Shown in pieces: positions 1-8,985 of a DNA stretch of 64,000 nt. The stretch covers positions 186,001-250,000 of the forward strand of contig JAQYTG010000018.1 of assembly GCA_028724905.1 (NCBI GenBank), in the 5' to 3' direction. Under the pieces are notes generated by a model that saw only the letters and a list, made by a program, of their open reading frames with translations, ran no database searches and was not told the origin of the DNA. The position numbers and the translations under genes were made by a program. The stretch is from Actinomycetaceae bacterium. Lineage in GTDB: Bacteria > Actinomycetota > Actinomycetes > Actinomycetales > Actinomycetaceae. How positions within the stretch are numbered: position 1 is the first letter of the stretch; every line of letters starts with the position of its first letter.

Positions 1-1470
1 GACGTCCTCGCCCGCTATCGTGCATACGGCTGGCACACTCAGCACGTGGCTTGGCGCAATGATGAAACCATCGAGTATAAAGAGGATCTCGACGCTCTCT
101 ATCAGGCTATTGAACAGGCCAAGAGCGTCACTGATCGGCCATCTATCATTCAGCTTTCCACAATTATGGCGTGGCCCTCTCCAAACGTCCAGGGCAGCGC
201 AGCCGCCCACGGCAGTGCACTTGGAGAAGCAGAAGTTCGCGGCCTCAAAGAGGCTCTCGGTTTTGATCCAGACGCTTCCTTTGCCGTGGATACCGATGTA
301 CTCACACAGGTTCGTAGCAAGGCGGCGCAGCGCGGACGCGATTGCCACGCAGCATGGGATGAGCAGATGACGGCATGGACGGCTGAGCATCCTGAGCAAG
401 CACAGTTACTTGAGCGGCTTAGAGCTCACAGACTCCCTGATGGCTGGACGGATGCACTCCCAACGTTTGAACCTGGGACGTCACTAGCTACCCGCGCAGC
501 CTCGGGCAAAGTGCTCACTGCGCTCAAAGATGTGCTCCCCGAGCTGTGGGGAGGAAGTGCTGATCTAGCTGGCTCGAACAACACCACTATGGATGAGGAA
601 CCGTCATTTTTACCACCAGATCGAGCCTCAAAGGCCTGGCCAGGAGGGTGGTATGGACGCACGCTGCACTTCGGTATCCGCGAGCACGCTATGGGCGCGA
701 TCCTCAACGGCATCACGCTCCACGGCCTCACACGTTGCTATGGTGGAACGTTCTTCGTCTTTGCTGATTATATGCGCCCTGCTGTGCGCTTAGCAGCCAT
801 TATGAATGTACCCTCCATTTTTGTATGGACGCACGATTCCGTGGGCGTGGGAGAAGACGGCCCTACTCACCAGCCAGTTGAACACCTGTGGGCCTACCGC
901 ATGATCCCGAATCTCGATATTGTGCGGCCGGCAGATGCCAATGAGACGGCGTGGGCATGGCGCGGCATTCTTGAACGCACTGACCGGCCAGCTGGATTAG
1001 TGCTCACTCGTCAGAATCTACCAGTGATTGAGCGCGCTGCCGGCGAGGCTCAAGGGGATGCCTATGCCTGCGCCTCAGGGGTGCTCAAAGGCGGATACGT
1101 GCTTGCCGAGGGGACGGATGTGCTGCTGATTGCCACCGGATCGGAAGTGTCGGTGGCGCTGGCAGCGCGCACTCAGCTAGCCGAGCAAGGCGTGAGTGCA
1201 CGCGTCGTCTCGTTGCCATGTTTGGAGTGGTTCGGTGAGCAGCAGCAGAGTTATCGAGATTCCGTGATTCCGCCGAACATGAAAGCTAGAGTGTGCGTGG
1301 AAGCAGGCGTGAGTCTTCCCTGGAAAGCTCTTGCAGGTGAGGCCGGTCAGTGCGTCGGCATTGATCACTTCGGTGAATCTGCCTCGGGTGGGCGACTCAT
1401 GGAAAAGTACGGTATCACCCCTGAACGAGTGACGGCAGCTGCGCTGGAATCTCTGAAAGCTGTACGCTGA
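1..1470 (+). CDS. tkt: Transketolase, C-terminal part (5' end outside window)
   Basis: The reading frame is open from base 1, so the gene starts upstream; about 489 codons remain of a protein usually near 700 residues, and the N-terminal part of the thiamine-diphosphate domain is missing. Transketolase moves two-carbon units between sugar phosphates in the non-oxidative pentose phosphate pathway, in the cytosol. Visible family marks are the WPSPNVQGSAAAHGSALGE stretch, the GIREHAMGAILNGI pyrimidine-domain segment and the signature GEDGPTHQPVEHL, followed by a C-terminal transketolase domain ending ITPERVTAAALESLKAVR. The next gene starts 6 bases after the stop, so the two may be cotranscribed. 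In many actinobacteria tkt lies near the gap-pgk-tpi block, as here. Identity is secure; only the start is unknown. Confidence 0.96.
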   Translation, partial: DVLARYRAYGWHTQHVAWRNDETIEYKEDLDALYQAIEQAKSVTDRPSIIQLSTIMAWPSPNVQGSAAAHGSALGEAEVRGLKEALGFDPDASFAVDTDVLTQVRSKAAQRGRDCHAAWDEQMTAWTAEHPEQAQLLERLRAHRLPDGWTDALPTFEPGTSLATRAASGKVLTALKDVLPELWGGSADLAGSNNTTMDEEPSFLPPDRASKAWPGGWYGRTLHFGIREHAMGAILNGITLHGLTRCYGGTFFVFADYMRPAVRLAAIMNVPSIFVWTHDSVGVGEDGPTHQPVEHLWAYRMIPNLDIVRPADANETAWAWRGILERTDRPAGLVLTRQNLPVIERAAGEAQGDAYACASGVLKGGYVLAEGTDVLLIATGSEVSVALAARTQLAEQGVSARVVSLPCLEWFGEQQQSYRDSVIPPNMKARVCVEAGVSLPWKALAGEAGQCVGIDHFGESASGGRLMEKYGITPERVTAAALESLKAVR

Positions 1471-1476
1471 TATCTC

Positions 1477-1791
1477 ATGTCTGCTATTTCTGAACATATC
1501 GTCAATATGCGAGTGCATATAGATACCGAAAAAGTGATGGCTGTCCAGCGTGCGTGCGATGAGAACGTCTGGCTTTATGCAGAAAGCGGAGGCGAGGAAG
1601 GGATTGTCCCCGTGATATATAAAGTGTCTCGACGTCACACGTCTGAGGAGATTTTCGCCCGTATTGTGCGGCTGTGGCACGCCATTGATCGACCCAACAC
1701 AGAGATTCGGCTAGCAGCGTCCGATCTGGCTGAGGGCGTGCTGCGCCGCGCTAAAAACACCACTATTCGAGTGAGCATAGATCGCGGATGA
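1477..1791 (+). CDS. Small hypothetical protein downstream of tkt
   Basis: I do not recognise this 104-residue protein. It starts 6 bases after the tkt stop on the same strand. It has no signal peptide or membrane segment. It mixes acidic and basic residues, with a tail LRRAKNTTIRVSIDRG that could form a beta strand. No clear Shine-Dalgarno sequence precedes ATG 1477; the internal ATG at 1507 (MRVHIDTEKV) is an alternative and lacks one too, so translational coupling to tkt is the simplest reading. The antisense frame is also long here, which lowers certainty. Support comes from the close spacing, the shared strand and an uninterrupted frame. Confidence 0.55.
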   Translation: MSAISEHIVNMRVHIDTEKVMAVQRACDENVWLYAESGGEEGIVPVIYKVSRRHTSEEIFARIVRLWHAIDRPNTEIRLAASDLAEGVLRRAKNTTIRVSIDRG

Positions 1792-2033
1792 GCGTATAGA
1801 TCGAGATCTGACGTAAATTTTGAGCTAGTGGACGAAAGCTATTGACTATCGTAGTCGCTGTGGCAAGGCAGGAATCTCGTCATCTGGCATAGTATCTGGC
1901 ATAGTGCGGCTGTGGCTAGCGGAATTGAGGGTTAAAGGCCAGAATTGATGCCAGCAGCTAGGAAGTGGCTTAGGCAGCATCCGACGAGGGCGGGTTCTCG
2001 GCGGTAGGGTTAGTGGATGCCGGCGGTTATATG
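1792..2033. other. Gene-free stretch between tkt operon and secG
   Basis: No convincing gene is seen between the small hypothetical gene and secG. The stretch contains a 12-bp tandem duplication at 1882-1905 and is followed by a strong 15-bp palindrome at 2034-2080. The two flanking transcripts converge here. Confidence 0.6.
1882..1905. repeat. 12-bp tandem duplication
   Basis: ATCTGGCATAGT occurs twice in direct succession (1882-1893 and 1894-1905). It is one of a series of short intergenic tandem duplications in this window. Confidence 0.85.
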
Positions 2034-2080
2034 TGTGGGGCTCGTTACAGATGGCACAAGCCATAGTAACGAGCCCCACA
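2034..2080. terminator. Hairpin between convergent tkt operon and secG
   Basis: A perfect 15-bp stem (arms 2034-2048 TGTGGGGCTCGTTAC and 2066-2080) encloses a 17-base loop. TTTTCTAG follows on the plus strand, so it reads best as the terminator of the tkt transcript. It also ends 12 bases short of the secG stop on the other strand and probably works in both directions. Confidence 0.8.
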
Positions 2081-2092
2081 TTTTCTAGAGTC

Positions 2093-2341
2093 TCACGCCG
2101 CCCAGAATTTGGTGATGAGTCCGATCGCCACGACGATGACGAACCACACAAGCGCCACTCCTATGGTAATTCGGTTGAGATTGCGCTCTGCCACACCAGA
2201 TGAACGCATCGAGGTGGACAGCCCTCCCCCAAACATATCTGAAATGCCGCCACCTCGTCCTTTATGCAGCAAAATAGTAGCTACCAAGAGAAGGCTCGTC
2301 ACTACGAGCAGGACGTCTAAAATAATCAACACTACGTTCAC
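2093..2341 (-). CDS. secG: Preprotein translocase subunit SecG
   Basis: SecG is a small membrane subunit of the SecYEG protein export channel. The 82-residue protein has the expected plan: an N-terminal transmembrane helix (about residues 3-25), a short loop with HKGRGGGISDMFGGG, which is the family hallmark, and a second helix (about residues 57-80). The start is GTG 2341, preceded by GAGAAGG at good spacing. It lies downstream of tpiA, the arrangement common in actinobacteria (tpi-secG). A palindrome at 2463-2503 lies between the two genes, so it may be transcribed partly on its own. Confidence 0.93.
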   Translation of the reverse strand: MNVVLIILDVLLVVTSLLLVATILLHKGRGGGISDMFGGGLSTSMRSSGVAERNLNRITIGVALVWFVIVVAIGLITKFWAA

Positions 2342-2462
2342 GAGATTCTAACCTTCTCATTTCTGCGCTGATGCGCATATAGTTTCTTTCCAGCGCGCTC
2401 ATTCTTGTAGCGCGCCCACGGCGCTGCTATCGCATTGAAGCACAGTTGCTTTGAGCGAAGCT

Positions 2463-2503
2463 GCTGCGCGGCGTACCACAGGTATTATGGCACGCCGCGC
2501 AGC
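2463..2503 (-). terminator. Palindromic hairpin downstream of tpiA
   Basis: A perfect 12-bp stem (GCTGCGCGGCGT at 2463-2474, complement at 2492-2503) with a 17-base loop begins 26 bases after the tpiA stop. There is no U-run after it on the minus strand, so it may be an attenuator or RNA-stabilising hairpin rather than a classical terminator. The loop length equals that of the hairpins at 2034 and 49593. Confidence 0.6.
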
Positions 2504-2529
2504 GTCATGCATAGTTGCTATTGCACAAC

Positions 2530-3306
2530 TCAGGCCTGGTACGTCACGATCTTGGCAAATTCCTCAGCCTTGAGGGATGCACCTCCCACGAGGGCGCCAT
2601 CCACATCGGGTTGAGCCATAATTTCCACCACGTTTGAGCTCTTCACAGAGCCGCCATATTGGATGCGCACCGCATCCGCTACGGTTTGATCGAAAAGCTC
2701 AGCCACCTTGCCACGAATAGCGCCACATACTTCCTGAGCATCCTCAGGAGTGGCCACCTCGCCAGTGCCAATAGCCCAGATAGGCTCATAGGCAATTACG
2801 CTCTTAGCCACTTCCTCGCCGGAAAGTGAGGCGAGCATTTCTTCAATCTGCCCGAGCACGAATTCCACATGGGTTCCAGCTTTGCGAACGTCCAGTGCTT
2901 CGCCGCAGCACATGATCGGGATCAATCCAGCGTCGAGTGCTTTCTTCGCTTTCTGCCCCACCAGTTCGTTGCTCTCGCCGTGGTATTCACGGCGCTCTGA
3001 GTGCCCAACCACAACGTATGTGCAGCCGAGCTTCGTGAGCATAGCTGTAGAAATTTCGCCGGTATAGGCGCCGTTGTCGTGAATCGAGACGTCTTGAGCA
3101 CCGTAAGGAATCGGAATCTCATCTGCCTCAATAAGAGTCTGTACGCTGCGAATATCGGTGAACGGCACCAGTACGGCAGCTTCCACAGCGTTGAAATCGT
3201 GCTTGAGATCTTGCAACGTCCAAGCGAGCTTCTGCACCAGAGCTGTTGCCTCCATGTGATCGAGGTTCATCTTCCAGTTGCCCGCCATCAATGGTTTACG
3301 TGCCAT
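2530..3306 (-). CDS. tpiA: Triosephosphate isomerase
   Basis: This enzyme interconverts dihydroxyacetone phosphate and glyceraldehyde 3-phosphate in glycolysis. The 258-residue length is normal. Catalytic residues are visible: Lys12 in GNWKMN, His102 in [10 protein letters not shown] and Glu174 in [11 protein letters not shown], plus the phosphate-binding YGGSVKSSN and the C-terminal GALVGGASL. The ATG at 3306 follows the pgk stop by only 2 bases, and its GGAGG ribosome site lies inside the end of pgk, so pgk and tpiA are cotranscribed and translationally coupled. A hairpin lies just downstream. Confidence 0.98.
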   Translation of the reverse strand: MARKPLMAGNWKMNLDHMEATALVQKLAWTLQDLKHDFNAVEAAVLVPFTDIRSVQTLIEADEIPIPYGAQDVSIHDNGAYTGEISTAMLTKLGCTYVVVGHSERREYHGESNELVGQKAKKALDAGLIPIMCCGEALDVRKAGTHVEFVLGQIEEMLASLSGEEVAKSVIAYEPIWAIGTGEVATPEDAQEVCGAIRGKVAELFDQTVADAVRIQYGGSVKSSNVVEIMAQPDVDGALVGGASLKAEEFAKIVTYQA

Positions 3307-3308
3307 GA

Positions 3309-4502
3309 TTAATCCTCCAATACTGCGATGCCTGGGAGTTCTTTACCTTCAAGGAATTCGAGTGATGCGCCGCCGCCGGTGGAGATGTGGTTGAACTTTT
3401 CCTCATCAAAACCGAGCGTCCGAACGGCCGCTGCACTGTCTCCACCACCCACGATAGTGAATCCGGCAGCATCTTGCATAGCTTGTGCCACTGCGCGCGT
3501 TCCTTGTGAGAATGCATCAAACTCGAATACTCCCATTGGGCCGTTCCACACAACCGTCTTCGAGTCTGCAATAGCAGCCGCATATAGTTCAGCCGTCTTA
3601 GGGCCAATATCGAGTCCCATCTGGTCGGCTGGCATATCGGCATTATCTACTACAGTAGCTGGGGCGTCTGCTTTGAACTCTGGGGCAACGACGTTGTCCA
3701 CAGGGAGCAAAAGCTGCACGCCTTTTGCTTGCGCCTTTGCCAAGTACTCTTGTGCAGTTGAGATCTGATCCTCTTCAAGCAGCGACGTTCCTACTTCGAA
3801 TCCTTGGGCTTTCAAGAATGTGTAGGCCATACCGCCACCAATGAGCAGCCGATCTGCTTTCTCGATGAGATTGTCGATGACGCCGAGCTTATCGCTCACT
3901 TTCGAGCCACCGAGTACCACTGTGTAGGGTCGCTGTGGATTCTGCGTCGCTTTGGATAGAGAGTCGATCTCTTTGAAGACCAACTCGCCCGCTGCACTCG
4001 GCAGTTGCTGTGCGATGTCGTACACCGAGGCCTGCTTGCGGTGGACCACGCCGAAACCGTCGGAGACGAACACATCGGCCAGAGCAGCATACTGCGCTGC
4101 CAGCTCTTCGCGTTCAGCGTCTACCTTGGAGGATTCACGCTTGTCAAAACGCACATTTTCTAGCAGCACCACGTCGCCATCTTTCATGGCTCCCGTGAGT
4201 TCTTTGGCACTTTCGCCCACGGTGTCTGCTGCGAGCTTCACCTCTTGACCGAGTAGCTCAGCTAAACGCGCTGCCACTGGCGCGAGTGAAAACTCTGGAT
4301 TGACCTGTCCTTTAGGACGTCCCAAATGGGCGGCCACAATCACTTTTGCGCCAGCTTTGATCAAGCGAGTAATCGTAGGCAGTGCGGCCTTAATACGGCC
4401 ATCATCGGTGATGTTTTTCTCAGCGTCGAGCGGTACGTTAAAGTCCGAGCGCACAAATACTTTTTTGCCGGCAAGATCGCCGAGCGAATCAATAGTCCTC
4501 AT
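3309..4502 (-). CDS. pgk: Phosphoglycerate kinase
   Basis: Phosphoglycerate kinase makes ATP from 1,3-bisphosphoglycerate in glycolysis. The 397-residue protein is full length. The N-terminal substrate domain begins with the conserved [13 protein letters not shown] and contains AHLGRPKG; the C-terminal nucleotide domain ends with [10 protein letters not shown] and the [16 protein letters not shown] signature. ATG 4502 has GGAG upstream. It is followed 2 bases later by tpiA. A hairpin between gap and pgk (4628-4661) suggests that gap can be transcribed separately or at a higher level. Confidence 0.98.
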   Translation of the reverse strand: MRTIDSLGDLAGKKVFVRSDFNVPLDAEKNITDDGRIKAALPTITRLIKAGAKVIVAAHLGRPKGQVNPEFSLAPVAARLAELLGQEVKLAADTVGESAKELTGAMKDGDVVLLENVRFDKRESSKVDAEREELAAQYAALADVFVSDGFGVVHRKQASVYDIAQQLPSAAGELVFKEIDSLSKATQNPQRPYTVVLGGSKVSDKLGVIDNLIEKADRLLIGGGMAYTFLKAQGFEVGTSLLEEDQISTAQEYLAKAQAKGVQLLLPVDNVVAPEFKADAPATVVDNADMPADQMGLDIGPKTAELYAAAIADSKTVVWNGPMGVFEFDAFSQGTRAVAQAMQDAAGFTIVGGGDSAAAVRTLGFDEEKFNHISTGGGASLEFLEGKELPGIAVLED

Positions 4503-4627
4503 AATTTTCGCTCCTTCGTCGAATTGCGAGGGAAATCTTCGTATCTCGTACGCAACGCATCAAGGCACCTCGCTCTCAAGGCACATCATACGAGAGACGA
4601 CTGCTAACTGGAACAGTTCAAACGCGC

Positions 4628-4661
4628 GAGTGGGTGCTCGCGCAAGCGCGAACACCCACTC
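4628..4661 (-). terminator. Hairpin downstream of gap
   Basis: A 9-bp outer stem (GAGTGGGTG 4628-4636 with 4653-4661) continues, after one mismatch, into an inner TCGCG/CGCGA stem with a 4-base loop. It lies 24 bases after the gap stop. Only a weak T-rich stretch follows on the minus strand, so it may reduce rather than end readthrough into pgk. Confidence 0.65.
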
Positions 4662-4685
4662 AATCAGCGCATCATTGCATCAGAA

Positions 4686-5708
<1,023 letters not shown>

Positions 5709-5729
5709 CTATGCACATTACTAACTACC

Positions 5730-5748
5730 GCGCGAGAAAACCTCGCGC
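5730..5748. terminator. Short GC-rich hairpin between whiA and gap
   Basis: GCGCGAG (5730-5736) pairs with CTCGCGC (5742-5748) across a 5-base loop. It lies about 40 bases before the gap start and 95 bases after the whiA stop. It could be a weak whiA terminator or a structure in the gap leader; there is no U-tract. Confidence 0.4.
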
Positions 5749-5842
5749 CAGTTCGAAAAGAGAGCAATGAGACGCCTCTTTCTCGATCCGTCAATCATTT
5801 TACCCGCAGACAAGCCATCTTCACAGGACTAACGACTGTGAG

Positions 5843-6874
5843 CTAAGCCAAGCCGGTGTGACGTAGACCGCCAAGACCTGGATCGCCAGGGGCATCTCCG
5901 TGGCGTTCAGCTACCGCCACAGCGTCGAGAGTGTTGGGAATCCCCAATTCGGCAGCCCGCTTGTCTGCCATCGTGTTGAGCCTGCGCAGCCGCCCCGCCA
6001 CAGCGTCTTTAGTAGCTGGCGGAGTGAGCCGCTCCCCCAACAAATTCAGTGAGTCATCAGGATAGTCAATGCGGAATTGCCCAGCTTGGCGCAAATTTTC
6101 CGGCACGTCTTCACCGAGAATCTCAAAGGCGCGCTTCACGCGAATCACAGCCACCACAGCCGCATCTGCACTACGGCGCATATTGGCATCGTCAAAATTT
6201 GCCAGTCGGTTAGCTGATCCGTGTACTTCGCGTTCGGTGCGCAATTCCTCCCATTGGAGCACTGCCTCGTGTGCCCCCATGCGAGTGAGCATGGCTGAAA
6301 TAGCATCCCCCTCACGGATGTCTACCCGATGAGCCCCGCGGGATTCCCTGGCTCGATACGGAATATCCATGCGCCGCGCCAAACCGCCAATAGCGTAAGC
6401 CGCCTCCAGAGAGGGACACGTAACCTCCAATGAGGCATTGCGCCCTGGTTCCATCAATGTACCGCGAGCCAGAAAAGCTCCGCGCCACGCCGCTGCCGCA
6501 TCAGCCTTGGATCCGCCCACAATATGTGCAGCCAGGCCGCGCACTGGGCGCCCCTTGGTATCTAACAACCCTACCCGTCGGGCAAAGCGCTCACCGTTCG
6601 TCGTCACCCGCAAAACGTAGTGATTACCATGACGCATTGAGTTATTGACGGCGATCATCTCCGGATCAATCCGAAACGCTTTGTGCACCAGCTCCCACAG
6701 ATGCCGTGCTGCGGACGGGTGAGTGAGCTCAGCGTGCACAGCAACGATGCCCGCATTGATTTCGAGTCCACCAGCAAAGCGGAACATAGTGGAAATTTCG
6801 GCCAGCATTGAAGAAGCTAGCTGCGGATAAACCATCGAAAGTTCATCCTTGACGCGCGCAGTTAATGCTGGCAT
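5843..6874 (-). CDS. whiA: WhiA-type DNA-binding regulator
   Basis: WhiA combines a LAGLIDADG homing-endonuclease-like fold with a C-terminal helix-turn-helix. It is a transcription factor needed for sporulation septation in Streptomyces and linked to division in other Gram-positives. The 343-residue protein begins MPALTARVKDELSMV, typical of the family, and ends in a DNA-binding region (LRQAGQFRIDYPDDSLNLLGERLTPP cut across residues, then VAGRLRRLNTMAD). It is the last gene of the conserved rapZ-yvcK-whiA cluster. ATG 6874 has AAGGTGG just upstream. No sporulation is implied, since non-sporulating actinobacteria keep it. Confidence 0.95.
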   Translation of the reverse strand: MPALTARVKDELSMVYPQLASSMLAEISTMFRFAGGLEINAGIVAVHAELTHPSAARHLWELVHKAFRIDPEMIAVNNSMRHGNHYVLRVTTNGERFARRVGLLDTKGRPVRGLAAHIVGGSKADAAAAWRGAFLARGTLMEPGRNASLEVTCPSLEAAYAIGGLARRMDIPYRARESRGAHRVDIREGDAISAMLTRMGAHEAVLQWEELRTEREVHGSANRLANFDDANMRRSADAAVVAVIRVKRAFEILGEDVPENLRQAGQFRIDYPDDSLNLLGERLTPPATKDAVAGRLRRLNTMADKRAAELGIPNTLDAVAVAERHGDAPGDPGLGGLRHTGLA

Positions 6875-6953
6875 ACCACCACCTTCTCTTCTTTTGAGAA
6901 AAATACTTAAAACGTCTCACGAACGCAACTTCAACGCCCGTTCCCAGCGCAGC

Positions 6954-7913
6954 TCAATGAGCAACTTCTAGGAAAATTCGGCGATAAGCCGCCGCTAAAT
7001 ACAGTGGATCATGTCGGCTGAGATCAGTGCTAGTCGCCACCGGATGCGCCATCACGCGCGCACCACACAGCGCTGCTGCGGCGCGCAACGGTTCCCAGGT
7101 CTGCACCGCATCCGGATCGGCAAGCACAATATCCAACGGCAGAGATGGAGCCCGCTCATGGAAAGACAGTACGTGGGCGGCAGCATCAAAGCGTACCGTC
7201 TCACTGTCTGCCTGCAGATTGAGCACCAGCATCTTTTTTGCACGGCTGCGTTCTAATGCTTCGCGCAGACGCGGTACCAACAGATGCGGAATGACAGACG
7301 TAAACCACGATCCAGGGCCAAAAATCACCCAGTCTGCCTCTGTTATCGCGGCCAGTGCCTCAGGATACACCGGAGGGTCTGCTGGAGTAATGCGAATATC
7401 ACGGATCGGTGCACGAGATTTTGCCACGTTATTCTGCCCGTAAAGAGTCGCCGTGCCACGCTCAGAATCGACCACGTCTGCCTCAATTTCTAGCGGGGCG
7501 CCGGCCATTGGAATCACACGGCCACGCACATCAAGAAGTTTCCCCACCCAGTCCAGACCATCGACGCTGTCTCCGAGTAAATCCCATAGCCCCTCAATGA
7601 GTAAATTCCCAAGCGCGTGCCCGTTGAGCTCGCCCTCCGACCTGAAGCGGTATTGTAAGACGTCTCGCCAGGTCTGCCCCCACTGCGAATCTTCGCATAG
7701 AGCCGAAAGTGCCATGCGTAAATCCCCTGGCGGCAATCCCCCAAGCTCTTTGCGTAAACGCCCCGAAGAACCGCCGTCATCTGCGACGGTGACAATCGCC
7801 GTGATCTGCCTGGTGAGGAGTTTGAGCGCGGAGAGGGAGGCATAGAGACCGTGCCCGCCACCAAGCGCTACTACTTTGACCCCGCCGGCACCGATAGGAG
7901 GTTGCATCTGCAC
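6954..7913 (-). CDS. yvcK: YvcK/CofD-like protein (gluconeogenesis and cell-shape factor)
   Basis: YvcK proteins bind UDP-sugars and are needed for growth on gluconeogenic carbon sources and for normal wall synthesis; they resemble the CofD fold without known transferase activity. The 319-residue protein shows the glycine-rich start VVALGGGHGLYASL, then TVADDGGSSGRLR and LPPGDLRMALSAL, and a later GPGSWFTSVIPHLL. Start is GTG 7913, two bases after the rapZ stop; an ATG two codons later is possible. The tight spacing to rapZ and the following whiA form the standard actinobacterial cluster. Confidence 0.95.
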   Translation of the reverse strand: MQMQPPIGAGGVKVVALGGGHGLYASLSALKLLTRQITAIVTVADDGGSSGRLRKELGGLPPGDLRMALSALCEDSQWGQTWRDVLQYRFRSEGELNGHALGNLLIEGLWDLLGDSVDGLDWVGKLLDVRGRVIPMAGAPLEIEADVVDSERGTATLYGQNNVAKSRAPIRDIRITPADPPVYPEALAAITEADWVIFGPGSWFTSVIPHLLVPRLREALERSRAKKMLVLNLQADSETVRFDAAAHVLSFHERAPSLPLDIVLADPDAVQTWEPLRAAAALCGARVMAHPVATSTDLSRHDPLYLAAAYRRIFLEVAH

Positions 7914-7915
7914 AG

Positions 7916-8872
7916 CTACTCACGTCCTAAATCTCGATGCGTCGTGTGCACGGAAAAACCCCGATCGCGCAGCTGCTGAGATATCTCTTCAGCCATTGCC
8001 ACCGAGCGGTGTTTACCTCCAGTGCAACCAATAGCAAGAGTGACATACGGTTTGAGCTCCCGCTGATATCCCTCGATGATTCCTGAAAAAAGTTCGGTGT
8101 ATTGATCGGCAAAATGCTGGGCGCCCGTTTTAGATAAAACGAAATCCCGCACGGGTTTATCTTTTCCGGTGAGATGCCGAAGCTCCGTCACCCAATATGG
8201 ATTAGGTAAGAAGCGCATATCGAGCACGTTGTCGGCATCTAGAGGAATGCCGTACTTAAAGCCGAAACTCATCACGGTAATATGCACCGGCAAAACGCCT
8301 GAGTTTGAGGCTAAAAACGAGCGTATCTTGCGAGCTAAATCGTGCACCGAAAGCGCCGTTGTATCAATAGTGACGTCCGCCCGCTGGCGCAGTTGCATCA
8401 ACAGCTGTCGTTCGTGCGTGATACCGTCCAACAGCCGACCATCTCCTTGGAGTGGATGCGGACGGCGCACATTCTCGTAGCGTTTGACGAGCTCAGCATC
8501 CGTGGCGTCAAGAAAAAGAATCCGATACGACACTTGCAGTTCACTGAGTTCCTGCAATGCTGCTGAAAGCTCGTCGAAATACTTCCGAGAGCGCACGTCC
8601 ACGATGAGCGCTAGATGGGTGACGCCACCACCAGCGCCCATGAGTCCAATCATCGCCCGCATCAGCCGTGGAGGAAGATTATCCACGACGTACCAGCCGA
8701 GATCTTCCAGCGTCGCGCCAGCGCGGGAGCGACCCGCCCCACTCATTCCGGTAATGATCAGCACTTCCGGTTTTTCAGTTTCCTGTTTGATCTGTTCGCC
8801 TGCAGCGCGATCAAGAGCCGTAATTCCTCGCGGAATCAGGCCAGTATCATTGATATTTTCGAGACTATCCAT
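7916..8872 (-). CDS. rapZ: RapZ/YvcJ-type P-loop nucleotide-binding protein
   Basis: This family binds and hydrolyses nucleotides. In enteric bacteria RapZ guides decay of the small RNA GlmZ and so controls amino-sugar synthesis; in Gram-positives the role is less clear. The 318-residue protein has Walker A GMSGAGRS near residue 43 after an extended N-terminus, the motif GWYVVDNLPP, the C-terminal IGCTGGKHRSVAMAE, and FGFKYGIP. Start ATG 8872 has only a weak GA-rich ribosome site. It precedes yvcK by 2 bases. Confidence 0.93.
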   Translation of the reverse strand: MDSLENINDTGLIPRGITALDRAAGEQIKQETEKPEVLIITGMSGAGRSRAGATLEDLGWYVVDNLPPRLMRAMIGLMGAGGGVTHLALIVDVRSRKYFDELSAALQELSELQVSYRILFLDATDAELVKRYENVRRPHPLQGDGRLLDGITHERQLLMQLRQRADVTIDTTALSVHDLARKIRSFLASNSGVLPVHITVMSFGFKYGIPLDADNVLDMRFLPNPYWVTELRHLTGKDKPVRDFVLSKTGAQHFADQYTELFSGIIEGYQRELKPYVTLAIGCTGGKHRSVAMAEEISQQLRDRGFSVHTTHRDLGRE

Positions 8873-8985
8873 ACAGCTATCTTTTCATGTTTTTCATGCC
8901 GGTGCGGGTGTTGGCTCGTCTTTGCCTATTCGGCGCTTGCTCGGGACGCATCATCCGCACTGAGTGCGATCCTCTTTCCCTGATG

